NCBI GenBank assembly: GCA_040882465.1
Contig: JBBEBG010000016.1
Span: forward strand, 1 to 64,000
Direction of reading: 5' to 3'
From: Gemmatimonadota bacterium
Lineage (GTDB): Bacteria > Gemmatimonadota > Gemmatimonadetes > Longimicrobiales > Gaopeijiaceae
Length of the DNA stretch: 64,000 nt
Shown here in pieces: positions 27,754 through 36,311 of the stretch. Position numbers and translations under genes: made by a program. Position 1 is the stretch's first letter. Each line of letters starts with the position of its first letter. The notes beneath the pieces were generated by a model, which was not told the DNA's origin, did not search any database, and saw nothing but the letters and a program-made list of their open reading frames with translations.

Positions 27754-30413
27754 CTCGGCTCGCTCTCCTCGTTGCGGATGGAGTGCGAAGGGTCGCGCCG
27801 CCGCAGCTCCCCGACGATCCGGCTCAGGACATTCAGGGCTTCGAGTGGAGTCATGTTCTCGGGCTCGAGTTCCCGCAGCTTGCGAATGGTCGCGTCCTCA
27901 GCGGTGAAGAGAGAAAGCTGGCCGGGGGGGACCGTGGATCCGGGGCGATGGGCGCCTCCCCTCCCCAAGCCTTCGCCCCCCGCCGAATGCGTCCCCTCGA
28001 GCTCCGCGAGGATCTCCTTCGCCCTCGCGATGATGGGGGCGGGAAGCCCCGCGAGCCTCGCCACCTGAATTCCGTAGGAGCGATCGGCCCCGCCCTCCTC
28101 GAGGCGACGCAGGAAAACGACCTCATCCCCGGCCTCCCTCACCGCCACGTTCATATTCTTTACACCCTCGAGAAGATCCCCGAGCTGCGTCAGTTCGTGG
28201 TAGTGCGTCGCGAAGATCGTCTTGGCCCGCACCCACTCGTGGAGGTGCTCGGTGACCGCCCAAGCGATGGATACCCCGTCGTAGGTGGAGGTCCCGCGCC
28301 CGATTTCGTCGAGGAGGATGAGGCTCCGGGAGGTCGCGCCGTGCAGGATCGCGGCGGACTCGTGCATCTCGACCATGAAAGTGGAGTGGCCCCGCGCGAG
28401 GTTGTCGGAGGCGCCGACGCGCGTGAAGATCCGGTCCACGAGCGGAAGGCGCGCCCGGTCGGCCGGGACGAAGGATCCGATCTGCCCCAGGAGCTGGATC
28501 AGTCCCACCTGGCGAAGGATCGTGCTTTTCCCCGCCATGTTCGGGCCCGTCAGGATCACGATCGAACCCGATTCGTCCAGGATCAGGTCGTTCGGGATGA
28601 AGTCCCCCTTCGGCATCATCGTTTCGACGACCGGGTGGCGGCTCCCCGCCAGCTCCAGCTCGAATCCGGTGTGCAGCTCGGGACGCACGTACCGCCGCGC
28701 CTGGGCCACCTGGGCGAAAGTCGTCATCAGGTCGAGGCGCGCGAGCCGGCCCGCCCCCTCCTGTAGGCGCGAGACTTCGTGCGCGAGCTCTCCGCGCAGC
28801 TCCTGGAAGAGGCGCGTCTCCAGCTCGAGGATGCGCTCCTCCGCGCCCGAGACCTTCTCTTCCCATTCCTTCAGCTCCGGGGTGAAGTACCGCTCCGCGT
28901 TCGCGAGCGTCTGCTTCCTTACGTAGTCGCCGGGAACGCGGTCCAGATTCGCCTTCGTGATCTCGAGGTAGTAGCCGAAGACCCGGTTGAAGCCGATGCG
29001 GAGGGAGCCGATCCCCGTTCGTTCCCGCTCCCTCGCCTGGAGCGAGGCGATGAAGTCTCGTGCTCCGTCGCGGACCCCGCGGAGCTCGTCGAGTTCGGCG
29101 GAAAACCCGGTTCGGATCACTCCTCCCTCCCGAATGGAGTGCGGGGGGTCATCCGCCAGCGCGTGGCCGAGCCGGGCGACCAGGTCGTCCATCGGATCGA
29201 GCCCCGTCGTGACTTCGCCCAGGAGAGACGACTCGACGCCGGACGCGGCGGCGCGCAGTTCGGGAAGGAGCGCGAGCGAGCGCCCGAGCGCCCGGAGCTC
29301 CCGCGGGGTGACCCGTCCCGAGCCGACCTTGCCGGCGAGCCGTTCCAGGTCCTGGACCTTTGCGAGCGCCCGCCGCATCTCGTCCCGAAGCTCCCGCCCC
29401 CGCACCAGCTCCTCCACCGCGTCCTGCCTCGCCCAGATCGCCTCGGCGCTCACGAGCGGACGGAGAATCCACTGCCGGAGTAAGCGCGCCCCCATGGGGG
29501 TGACGGTGTCGTCGAGCACGGCGAGGAGGGTGCCTCCCTCTTCCCCCCCGCGGAGCGGCTCAACGAGCTCGAGATTCCGCCTCGTCATCTCGTCGAGCGC
29601 CATTTCGCTCCCGGGACGCCGAATCCGCGGGCGCTGGAGCTGGCCGGTGCCCCCGGGTTGGATTTCGCGGGCGTATTGGACCACCGCCCCCGCCGCGCCG
29701 ATCAGGAGCCCGTCGGAAGGCTCGAAGCCGAGCCCGTCGAGAGAAATCGTTCCGAAGCGGCGGAGGAGCTCGTCCTCGCCAAGCCCTTCGTCGAAGATCC
29801 AGTCGTCGCGAAATGTCCGGACGAGCCCGCCCCCCTCTTCACCCCCACCGAGGCCCCGGAGAGGCGCCTCCTCGAAAGCGCGCGGAAGGAGGAGCTCCGC
29901 CGGCCCGATTCGCCCGAGCTCGGCGGCGAGCCCCTCGACCTCGACTTCCTCCAGGGTGAGCTCGCCGGTGGAGAGGTCGGCGGCCGCGATCCCGACCCGT
30001 CCGGCTCGCGGCGGGGTGACGGCGACGAGGTAGTTGTTGCGACCGGCGCGAAGGAGGGCATCGAGGAGCACGGTGCCCGGGGTGACCGTCTCCGTCACCT
30101 CACGGCGGACGATCCCCTTCGCTTCGGTGGGATCCTCGACCTGATCGCAGATCGCCGCACGACGGCCCAGACGCACGAGCCGAGCGAGGTAGTCGTCGAG
30201 CGCCTTCGCGGGCACACCGGCCATCGGCACCGCTGCCGCCGCGCCGTTGTTCCGGGCGGTGAGGGTGAGATTCAGGAGGCGGGAACCCTCTTCCGCATCC
30301 TTGTAAAAAAGCTCGAAGAAGTCCCCGACCCGGAAAAAGAGGAGGGAGTCGGGATGGCGAGCCTTCACTTCCCGCCACTGCCGCATGAGAGGCGTTTCTT
30401 CGCGTGTCGCCAT
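27750..30413 (-). CDS. mutS: DNA mismatch repair protein MutS
   Basis: It recognises mismatches and insertion loops and recruits MutL. The 887 residues contain the mismatch-reading Phe-x-Glu in GDFFELF (about residues 30-36), the connector and lever domains, Walker A GPNMAGKST at about residue 620, Walker B LLDEIGRGT, and the C-terminal dimerisation helix. The ATG at 30413 gives the conserved MutS start (TPLMRQWREVKARHPD). Upstream in-frame sequence would run into the dipeptidase gene and is rejected. MutL is not in the window. Confidence 0.97.
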   Translation of the reverse strand: MATREETPLMRQWREVKARHPDSLLFFRVGDFFELFYKDAEEGSRLLNLTLTARNNGAAAAVPMAGVPAKALDDYLARLVRLGRRAAICDQVEDPTEAKGIVRREVTETVTPGTVLLDALLRAGRNNYLVAVTPPRAGRVGIAAADLSTGELTLEEVEVEGLAAELGRIGPAELLLPRAFEEAPLRGLGGGEEGGGLVRTFRDDWIFDEGLGEDELLRRFGTISLDGLGFEPSDGLLIGAAGAVVQYAREIQPGGTGQLQRPRIRRPGSEMALDEMTRRNLELVEPLRGGEEGGTLLAVLDDTVTPMGARLLRQWILRPLVSAEAIWARQDAVEELVRGRELRDEMRRALAKVQDLERLAGKVGSGRVTPRELRALGRSLALLPELRAAASGVESSLLGEVTTGLDPMDDLVARLGHALADDPPHSIREGGVIRTGFSAELDELRGVRDGARDFIASLQARERERTGIGSLRIGFNRVFGYYLEITKANLDRVPGDYVRKQTLANAERYFTPELKEWEEKVSGAEERILELETRLFQELRGELAHEVSRLQEGAGRLARLDLMTTFAQVAQARRYVRPELHTGFELELAGSRHPVVETMMPKGDFIPNDLILDESGSIVILTGPNMAGKSTILRQVGLIQLLGQIGSFVPADRARLPLVDRIFTRVGASDNLARGHSTFMVEMHESAAILHGATSRSLILLDEIGRGTSTYDGVSIAWAVTEHLHEWVRAKTIFATHYHELTQLGDLLEGVKNMNVAVREAGDEVVFLRRLEEGGADRSYGIQVARLAGLPAPIIARAKEILAELEGTHSAGGEGLGRGGAHRPGSTVPPGQLSLFTAEDATIRKLRELEPENMTPLEALNVLSRIVGELRRRDPSHSIRNEESEPR

Positions 30414-30460
30414 GACGTCGGGGAGGAGCTCCGAGGAGGAGTCGCGCTTCGCGCCGCGAA

Positions 30461-31768
30461 TTATGGGGCCACGCGCATCCCGCGGGCCACCTCCTCCACC
30501 TCCTGCATCACCCGGAGGAGGTTTCCGCCCCAGAGTTTTTGGACCTCGACTTCGGTGTACCCTCGGCGGACTAGCTCGAGGGTGACATTGAAGGTCTCCG
30601 AGGCGTCCTGCCATCCCTCTACGCCGCCTCCGCCGTCGAAGTCCGACGAGATCCCGACGTGGTCCACCCCGATCAGACGGACCGCGTAGTCAATGTGATC
30701 CACGTAGTCCCGAACGGTGGCCGCCGGGTACTGGAGCTCGATCGCGGCGATCCCCTCGTTGAATTGGTCCTGGTAGGAGCTGGACAGGTTCAGGTTGTCC
30801 ATGTCCGCGCCGGGTGGAATCTCGAAGCGGGCGAAAAGCGAGTCGTAGGCGGCCGCCTTTGCCGGGGGCTGGATCTTCACGAAGGCGTCGAGCGCGGTCG
30901 TCTGTATGACTCCTCCGTTGTCGCGGATCGCGAGGAGCTGCTCGTCGTCGAGGTTTCGCGGGTGATCGGCGACCGCGCGAATCGAGGAGTGCGACGCGAT
31001 GATCGGGGCGCGGGACCGCGCGGCGATGTCGAGCATCGTCAGCTTGTGTGCATGGGAGACGTCCACCACGATTCCGAGCCGGTTCAGCTCGTCCACGGCG
31101 GCTTCCCCGAGTGGGGAGAGTCCCCCCCACTCGGGCCCGTCGTCCCCGAGTGCGGGAAGCTCGACCGCGGCATCGCCGAACTGGCTGTGCCCGTTATGGG
31201 TCAGCGAGGCGTATCGCGCACCGAGTGCGTGCCACTCCTCGAGAGTCGAGAGATCCGTCCCGATCGGATAGATGTTTTCGACGCCGATGAGGGCCACGAG
31301 TTTCCCCGCAGCGCTGATCCTCTCCACGTCGGCCGCGGTGAGGGCGAGCTCGATTTCATTGGGGTAGAGCTCCTCCACCATCCGTCGGATCCCCGCGAAT
31401 TTCTGCATGGCTCGTGCGTGGGCCGCCGCATATACCGCGGGCGTCCGCGCCTCCTGGGCGTGGTAGACGACGAAAAAGGCGGCGTCGAGCCCTCCCTCCC
31501 TCATCTTGGGAAGATCCACCTGGAAGGTCCCGCGCACCCCGGGGTCAACGGAGTCCGAAGCGAAGTCGAAGGGGATGTCCACGTGGGTATCCAGCGCGAT
31601 CACGCGCTGGTGGATCCCCTGGGCCAGTGCCACGATCTCTTCTTCGGTCGGCGCCGCCGCATCCAAGGCCTCCTCGGGGGCCGGCTCCGCGGCCGGACCT
31701 CCACACCCCACCAAAACGAGCACGCCGGCGGTGAGTCCCCTCCTCCAAGACCAGCTCTTCGGTCCCAT
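30461..31768 (-). CDS. Membrane dipeptidase (M19 family) lipoprotein
   Basis: A zinc-dependent dipeptidase of the renal-dipeptidase family, 435 residues. The N-terminal signal has a lipobox at LVGC (about residue 22), so the enzyme is probably anchored in the envelope. Metal-site motifs are ALDTHVDIP, GVENIYPIG, DVSHAH, the histidine in IIASHSSIRAV, and HVGISSDFDGGG near the end. The start at 31768 is preceded by a TGATG overlap with the end of the HMA gene. The long upstream frame that continues to 32719 is a chain of shadows over the HMA and SPOR genes. Confidence 0.92.
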   Translation of the reverse strand: MGPKSWSWRRGLTAGVLVLVGCGGPAAEPAPEEALDAAAPTEEEIVALAQGIHQRVIALDTHVDIPFDFASDSVDPGVRGTFQVDLPKMREGGLDAAFFVVYHAQEARTPAVYAAAHARAMQKFAGIRRMVEELYPNEIELALTAADVERISAAGKLVALIGVENIYPIGTDLSTLEEWHALGARYASLTHNGHSQFGDAAVELPALGDDGPEWGGLSPLGEAAVDELNRLGIVVDVSHAHKLTMLDIAARSRAPIIASHSSIRAVADHPRNLDDEQLLAIRDNGGVIQTTALDAFVKIQPPAKAAAYDSLFARFEIPPGADMDNLNLSSSYQDQFNEGIAAIELQYPAATVRDYVDHIDYAVRLIGVDHVGISSDFDGGGGVEGWQDASETFNVTLELVRRGYTEVEVQKLWGGNLLRVMQEVEEVARGMRVAP

Positions 31769-32035
31769 CACCTCTCCTCCTCGATCTTGGCGTTCGAGCG
31801 CCCTTGAGGCGCCACATTGTGCTGGCGGTTCGCGTTCGTCACGACGGTGACCGAACTGAACGCCATCGCGCCGTCGGCGACCCCCTCGATCGAGGTCAAC
31901 GCGCGCTCCACGGAGGCCACGCACCCGGCGCAGTCGAGACCCGAGACGGGGAGGACGAATCGATCCTTGGTCCCCCCCTTCGGGGGACGGGGCTCGCGGC
32001 GCGGTGGTGTGGGAGGAGGAGCTCACAGCCGGCAT
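31768..32035 (-). pseudogene. HMA (heavy-metal-associated) small gene broken by a frameshift at a G7 run
   Basis: Minus-strand sequence here encodes a copper-chaperone-like HMA fold: FVLPVSGLDCAGC has the metal-binding CxxC, followed by VERALTSIEGV and SVTVVTN. The stop is a TGA that overlaps the dipeptidase ATG (TGATG). In that frame there is no ATG, GTG or TTG between an upstream TGA and the CxxC motif. An ATG at 32035 lies in another frame and joins the HMA frame only if the run of seven G (31972-31978, C on the plus strand) is read as six. The restored product would be 88 residues, with the last HMA helix missing. This may be an assembly or sequencing error, a slippery site, or a decaying gene. 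I mark it as broken because the sequence as given does not encode it intact. Confidence 0.6.
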
Positions 32036-32123
32036 GCCTCGAGGGAGCGAGGATCGCGAACCTCGGGGGCGAGTTGAACAATCCCGGAAGGGGCCCGGAG
32101 GTTCCCGGTGGAGCTCGCCCCAA

Positions 32124-32960
32124 TCAGCGGACCGGCGACTCGAGATCGCGGTCCGACGACAAGATCGCCGGGATGCCGCGCCCCTGGATGGCTTGCAGGA
32201 GACCCGTCGCCTCTTCGGGGGTCGCGAAGGCGCCGATTCGGACCCTGAAAAGCGCGCTTCCGGGGACGCGAACCAGGCGCACCCCGAATCCCTCGAGGCG
32301 CGGATCCGACAGAAGCGCGCGGGCCGCGGCCTCTGAGGAGAACGCGCCGAGCTGCACCGTGGTGGGAAGGGAGGGAGTTGAAGTCGAACGGGTGGAGCTG
32401 GGCGGAGCGGTCGGAACGGCGGCGGTCGGAACGGCGGTGGTCGGAACGGCGGTGGTCGGGGCAGACACGGCCGGAGGGGGCACGGTCCGAGCGAGAAGCG
32501 GGTCCTGCGCCACTGAGGCCATGAGCGTGCGGGCCTCCACCCGATACGGACTCTCAGGATAGTCGCGGATGAGGATCTCGAGGTATCGCAGCGCAGCCTC
32601 CCGGTCGCCGAGCGCTCGAGCGCCCTGGGCGAGGCGCAGGAGCGCCTGATCCGAAAATCTCCCGCCCGGATATTCGACGACGAGGCGGCGGTAGTCGAGC
32701 TCCGCGATCGCGGGATCAATCGTGAGAAGTGCCCTCAGCCAAAGGCCGTGCTCCCGCTCGGCTCGCGACGCCCCGTCCCACCCGCGGCCGAGCCAATTCT
32801 CGAGGACCGTGCGACCGTCGCTGAATTGCCCTTCCGCAATGAGGCGGTCCACCTCGGTGAGCTCCTGGCCCTGCGCGAGGAGGGTCGAGGGGACGGCGGC
32901 CCAGAGCCCGGTCGCGGCGAGTGCAACGCGACTCCAGCGCAGGCGACCGACGATCCTCAT
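32124..32960 (-). CDS. SPOR-domain exported protein with TPR-like region
   Basis: A 278-residue protein with a signal peptide (about 1-30, ending STLLAQG). A helical, tetratricopeptide-like half follows (about 40-155; the pattern RLAQGARALGDREAALRYLEIL is typical). A Pro/Thr/Val-rich linker comes next and then a C-terminal SPOR domain (TVQLGAFSSEAAARALL, then FRVRIGAFATPEEA). SPOR domains bind denuded glycan strands at the division site. The ATG overlaps the holA stop (ATGA). The linker holds a 15-base tandem repeat (separate entry). It could be a divisome or cell-wall quality protein. Confidence 0.86.
   Translation of the reverse strand: MRIVGRLRWSRVALAATGLWAAVPSTLLAQGQELTEVDRLIAEGQFSDGRTVLENWLGRGWDGASRAEREHGLWLRALLTIDPAIAELDYRRLVVEYPGGRFSDQALLRLAQGARALGDREAALRYLEILIRDYPESPYRVEARTLMASVAQDPLLARTVPPPAVSAPTTAVPTTAVPTAAVPTAPPSSTRSTSTPSLPTTVQLGAFSSEAAARALLSDPRLEGFGVRLVRVPGSALFRVRIGAFATPEEATGLLQAIQGRGIPAILSSDRDLESPVR
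32409..32453. repeat. Three tandem 15-base units in the SPOR-protein linker
   Basis: The unit ggtcggaacggcggt occurs three times end to end, the first copy differing by one base. On the coding (minus) strand it gives a five-residue repeat rich in Thr, Ala, Val and Pro in the flexible linker. The unit is a multiple of three, so gain or loss of copies would keep the frame. Confidence 0.85.
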
Positions 32961-33958
32961 GCCGCCGGCTCCAGCGCGACCATTCGCTCGAGAAGCCAAC
33001 GCTCCAGAAAGTGGGCTTCGGACATGGATTGAGACTTGAGGAGGCGATCCATCTCGAGGAGCCCGTCGAGTGCCTCACGAATCCCTTCCGGGCTCCAGCG
33101 CCGGGCCTGCGCCTGGCACCGGGCCACGATGAAGTGCTGATTGCGCGGAAGGAGCGCGGCGAGGGCCTCCCCACCCCCCTCCAGGACGAGGCCGATTCGC
33201 AGGAAATGGGTGCCCAATGCGGCGGTCAGTCCCACACCACTTTCGCCCTGCTGAAGGAGGACCGGAAGGCCGTTCAGAGCCTCCCGAATGCGCCCCTCTC
33301 CGACGAGGTCGAGCCACTGCCACCGGTCCTGGCGCGGAAGGCGCGTGCCCGCCGCCGCGACCACTTCCTTCGTGATGACCTCTCCCTCTCCCACGAGGGT
33401 GGCCAACTTCTCGAGTTCCTGAGTAAGGATCGCGAGCTCGCCGCCGACGGACTGCGCGAGCGCGCGGGCCGCGTCTTCGGCGAGCTCGCGTCCGAACATG
33501 TCCTGACTCCAGGACATGAGCCAGCCGGGAAGATCGTTGGGACCCGGAGGCCGGAATTCGGCGGCTCGCGCCGCCTTCTTGAGGTCCTTGTAGAAGCGGG
33601 CGGTCGAATCCGGCTCCGAGCTGAGGAGGATGAGCGCCAGGCCGGGGGGAGGCGATTCGGCCGTCGCGGCGATCAATGCGCGTGCGCGCGGCGAGCTCGC
33701 CAACGCCTGCGTTTCGCGAAGGAGGACGACCCGCCATTCGGCCATCATCGCGGGCGTCCCGAGCACGGTCGCGAGAGTCTCCACAGTGACCTCGGAACCG
33801 CGCAGGAGGTCATAGTTGAAATCCCTTGTCGCGGGATCGAGGTGGAGCTCAACCAAGGCGCGCGCGGCCGCTTCTTTACGAAGCTCGTCCGTGCCGTGGA
33901 GATAATAGACGCCGCCCCGCGCACCACCGAGTGAGCGGGGAAGCGGAGATGATCGCAT
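32957..33958 (-). CDS. holA: DNA polymerase III subunit delta
   Basis: The clamp-loader wrench subunit that opens the beta clamp. The 333 residues follow the HolA pattern: an N-terminal VYYLHGTDELRKEAAARAL, the central AAA-like but ATPase-dead part (AAEFRPP, LPGWL, ELEKLATLVGEG), and the collar domain with LPRNQHFIVARC. HolA is poorly conserved, so the call rests on overall layout and these segments. It lies 12 bases after the anti-sigma gene and overlaps the SPOR gene. Confidence 0.86.
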   Translation of the reverse strand: MRSSPLPRSLGGARGGVYYLHGTDELRKEAAARALVELHLDPATRDFNYDLLRGSEVTVETLATVLGTPAMMAEWRVVLLRETQALASSPRARALIAATAESPPPGLALILLSSEPDSTARFYKDLKKAARAAEFRPPGPNDLPGWLMSWSQDMFGRELAEDAARALAQSVGGELAILTQELEKLATLVGEGEVITKEVVAAAGTRLPRQDRWQWLDLVGEGRIREALNGLPVLLQQGESGVGLTAALGTHFLRIGLVLEGGGEALAALLPRNQHFIVARCQAQARRWSPEGIREALDGLLEMDRLLKSQSMSEAHFLERWLLERMVALEPAA

Positions 33959-33970
33959 CGGTGGCCCGTG

Positions 33971-34519
33971 TTACCGGAGGCCGATTCGGAACAGCCCCGG
34001 TTCGCGGTACCTGCGACCCAGGCTCGAATGCAGATAGAGGAGGGAGTTCGACCGGGACCAGAGGTCCGACTCCGCGAAAAGCCCGCCGGGCGGAAGAGAA
34101 ACCATGGGCCGGGTTGTGGCGAGCGGCACGAACGGGAGGGGCGCCGGTCGGCGGGCGACGATCGGCGTCAGCTCGATGTTCGGTTCGACGCTGCGCACGA
34201 GGGGTGTCCAAATGAACACGGCCAGCACGGCCGCGACCGCGACGATGGCCATGACTCCCGAGGCTCCCAATGAAGCCTTCCCCCTTCGGCGCTCCTCCTC
34301 CAAGGAATAAACCGCGTGGCGCAGACGGTCGTGAAGATCCTCGCGGGGCTCGACCGGAGGAATCTCCCGCAGGAGGGCCACACCGCGGCGGACCACTTCC
34401 AGGTACCGCCGGCAGGAGGGGCATCCCTCCAGGTGGCCCGAAAAGGCCGTCCTGTCGGAGGAAGACGCTCCCCCGTCGTAGAAGTCGGAGAAGCGCGCGA
34501 GAAACTCCGAACACTTCAT
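33971..34519 (-). CDS. Zinc-finger (ZAS-type) anti-sigma factor
   Basis: A 182-residue protein with an N-terminal putative zinc-finger anti-sigma motif: the histidine and cysteines in GHLEGCPSCRRYLE follow the H-x3-C-x2-C arrangement. One membrane segment lies near residues 88-105, and the C-terminal part is extracytoplasmic. ZAS domains hold ECF sigma factors inactive at the membrane until a redox or envelope signal frees them. The ECF sigma gene is 229 bases upstream on the same strand, but a terminator lies between them. The ATG at 34519 is preceded at about 10 bases by GGAGGG. Confidence 0.88.
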   Translation of the reverse strand: MKCSEFLARFSDFYDGGASSSDRTAFSGHLEGCPSCRRYLEVVRRGVALLREIPPVEPREDLHDRLRHAVYSLEEERRRGKASLGASGVMAIVAVAAVLAVFIWTPLVRSVEPNIELTPIVARRPAPLPFVPLATTRPMVSLPPGGLFAESDLWSRSNSLLYLHSSLGRRYREPGLFRIGLR

Positions 34520-34588
34520 CGTCGTGCGACCCTCCGGTGAAGGACCCTCGGTACAGTAAGGAGTTCGTGACCACCGCAGTCGGAGGTT

Positions 34589-34616
34589 GATACAGGATCC
34601 GCGCCCGGCGGGTTCC
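34589..34616 (-). promoter_or_regulatory. Candidate ECF-sigma promoter of the anti-sigma gene
   Basis: On the minus strand GGAACC (34616-34611) and TGTATC (34594-34589) are 16 bases apart, the spacing and -35 core (GGAAC) typical of ECF/sigma-E type promoters. The elements lie between the terminator after the sigma gene and the anti-sigma ATG, where a new promoter is needed. The -10 part is less diagnostic. Confidence 0.4.
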
Positions 34617-34639
34617 ACACCGAGCGGCTTACGACGAGA

Positions 34640-34682
34640 GGGTGGGGAAAACGAACCGCCCCCGCCGGACTCCGGCGGGGGC
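34640..34682 (-). terminator. Rho-independent terminator after the ECF sigma gene
   Basis: An inverted repeat with GCCCCCGCCGGA (34658-34669) and TCCGGCGGGGGC (34671-34682) forms a long GC hairpin. On the minus strand it is followed by GGTTCGTTTTCCCC, which provides a short T-run. It lies 66 bases after the sigma gene stop. Confidence 0.75.
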
Positions 34683-34748
34683 GAGGTTTCGCAGAGGCTT
34701 CGAGCGCGAGCGCGGCGACCGTTGCGCCCGCCCTCGCGCGCCCGGGGG

Positions 34749-35399
34749 TCAGTCCACCATGGGAGCCACGATTCGCGCGAAGTTGTTGCGCGCGCGATTC
34801 AGGCGGCTCTTCACCGTCCCGAGGTTCGTCTCCGTGATCTCCGCGATATCCTCGTAGGTGCGCCCTTCCAGCTCGCGCAGGACGAAGACGATTCGGTGAT
34901 GCTCCGGGAGCTCCTGGACGGCTTTCTCGACGACTTCGCGGAGATGACGCTTCCGGTAGAGATCGTCCGGCCGGAGCGATTCATCCTCCCACTCGAGTGG
35001 CCGGTGGTCCGCGTCCCAGTTCTTCTTGATCGTCTGGAAGAGGACGAGCGGATTCCGAGAGCGGTTCCGGAGCTCGTTCTTCGCGAGGTTGCTCGCGATG
35101 GTGTAGATCCAGGTCGAAAACTTCTTCGACTGGTCGAAGCGGTGCAGGTGGCGGTAGACCCTCACAAAGGTCTCCTGCACGAGATCCTGGGCCCGCTCCC
35201 GGTCTCCGACGGTCCTGTAGACGAAGTTGACGAGGCGGGAGTCATACCGATTTACGAGCTCCCCGAAGGCCCGCTGTTCGCCGTCGAGGAAGCGCTGGAC
35301 GACCTCGCTGTCCGTCAGGGAGGCGAGCTCCTCTCTCGTTTTCCGGGCGGGACCCGCGTCGGGAGGAAGTGCGCCCTTCTTCGTCTTCGTGGCGAGCAT
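34749..35399 (-). CDS. ECF-type RNA polymerase sigma factor (RpoE family)
   Basis: A 216-residue sigma-70-family factor with regions 2 and 4 only. Region 2 includes RAFGELVNRYDSRL, RAQDLVQETFVRVYRHL and the -10 contact part with FSTWIYTIASNLAKNEL. Region 4 has the helix-turn-helix YEDIAEITETNLGTVKSRLNR. An approximately 25-residue basic lead precedes region 2. The linked zinc-finger anti-sigma gene makes an envelope-stress or redox-controlled sigma the likely role. Its stop is followed by a strong terminator. Confidence 0.94.
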   Translation of the reverse strand: MLATKTKKGALPPDAGPARKTREELASLTDSEVVQRFLDGEQRAFGELVNRYDSRLVNFVYRTVGDRERAQDLVQETFVRVYRHLHRFDQSKKFSTWIYTIASNLAKNELRNRSRNPLVLFQTIKKNWDADHRPLEWEDESLRPDDLYRKRHLREVVEKAVQELPEHHRIVFVLRELEGRTYEDIAEITETNLGTVKSRLNRARNNFARIVAPMVD

Positions 35400-35708
35400 G
35401 GTCGGCCACCTCGTCTTGCGAGGGATGCGCCCCCTGGAGAGGGGGAGGGCTCTTCGCCCTGCACCCGACTCATTAAGCAGGAAGCGTACCGAGTCGGGAC
35501 TGGCCCGGGGACAAGGCTTTCGGCCCCGCAGCTTCGCGCCGTGTCCTCCTCAGGGGACACCAACGGCTGGGAAGGGGACAGGTCCGGCGGGGCCTTCCGT
35601 CCCTCCTGACCCGGGTGTCAGGGGAAGACTTTTCCCGGGAGAAGCTCCGCTCGGACTCCGGGGTGCGGCGCCCACCACGACGGCCGCCCTCCTGGCAGGC
35701 GGGATGCC
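35400..35708. other. Intergenic region upstream of the ECF sigma gene
   Basis: This 309-base stretch lies between the Nudix stop and the sigma gene ATG, both on the minus strand. No gene is visible. It contains several inverted repeats: CCCGACTC (35464-35471) with GAGTCGGG (35491-35498), GTGTCC (35541-35546) with GGACAC (35555-35560), and CCTGAC (35605-35610) with GTCAGG (35617-35622). The sigma promoter must be here, but I cannot place it with confidence. Confidence 0.6.
35464..35498. repeat. 8-base inverted repeat in the sigma leader
   Basis: CCCGACTC and GAGTCGGG are perfect complements separated by 19 bases. They lie about 65-100 bases before the sigma start codon and could be an operator or a leader hairpin. 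Confidence 0.5.
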
Positions 35709-36311
35709 TCAGCGAGGGGGAGGCGACCGCCGCTCAGGCCAGACGGTCTCGAGGAAGGAAGCGGCGAACAAGATGGCGCAGAGGCTCTTCGCGTCCACGA
35801 TCTCTCCCGTGCGAATCTTCGCGAGAACCCGAGAGAGGGGGAGCGTCACGACCTCCATGAACTCGTCCGCGTCCCGGCTCGTTCTCCCGGGCGCGAGGTC
35901 GGTCGCCGCGAAGAGGTGAATGACTTCGTCCGTGAACCCCGGGGTCGTGTAGATCCGGCTCAGGTATCGTAAATCCCCGGCCTCGAACCCGGTCTCCTCC
36001 GAAAGCTCCCGGCGCGCGCACGCCTCCCAGCTCTCGCTCGGCGAGTGCGGGATCCCCGCCGGAATTTCGTAGATCTCGCCCCCAGCCGCGTACCGGTACT
36101 GATGGATCAGGACGAGCCGCGGATCCGTAGAGTTGGGGGGATCCAGGAAGGGAACGACGGCCGACGCCCCCGGGTGCGTGATCAGCTCCAGCTCACCGCT
36201 GTCGCCGCCCGGAAATCGCACCGTGTCGAGGCTCAGGTGGACGATTCGCCCATCATAGATCTTCCGCCGCGCCATGCGTCCCGGCGTCGTCTCGTCGTCG
36301 TGTCGGCTCAA
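35709..36311 (-). CDS. Nudix hydrolase, ADP-ribose pyrophosphatase-like
   Basis: A 200-residue Nudix protein. The Nudix box runs from GIPHSPSESWE to RRELSEETGF and has the full GX5EX7REUXEEXGU pattern. The N-terminal KIYDGRIVHLSLDTVRFP and the proline-rich QYRYAAGGEIYEIPAG lead are typical of ADP-ribose and nucleoside-diphosphate-sugar hydrolases. The listed start is TTG at 36311 in a TTGA overlap with the M16 stop. The ATG at 36275 (MARRKIYDGR) is an equally good start and matches the family better. Confidence 0.9.
   Translation of the reverse strand: MSRHDDETTPGRMARRKIYDGRIVHLSLDTVRFPGGDSGELELITHPGASAVVPFLDPPNSTDPRLVLIHQYRYAAGGEIYEIPAGIPHSPSESWEACARRELSEETGFEAGDLRYLSRIYTTPGFTDEVIHLFAATDLAPGRTSRDADEFMEVVTLPLSRVLAKIRTGEIVDAKSLCAILFAASFLETVWPERRSPPPR

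Noticed and set aside
30461-32719. One long minus-strand frame fusing the dipeptidase with upstream sequence
   Set aside because: The part before 31768 is out of the frames of the HMA and SPOR genes and lacks any domain; the lipoprotein signal begins at 31768.
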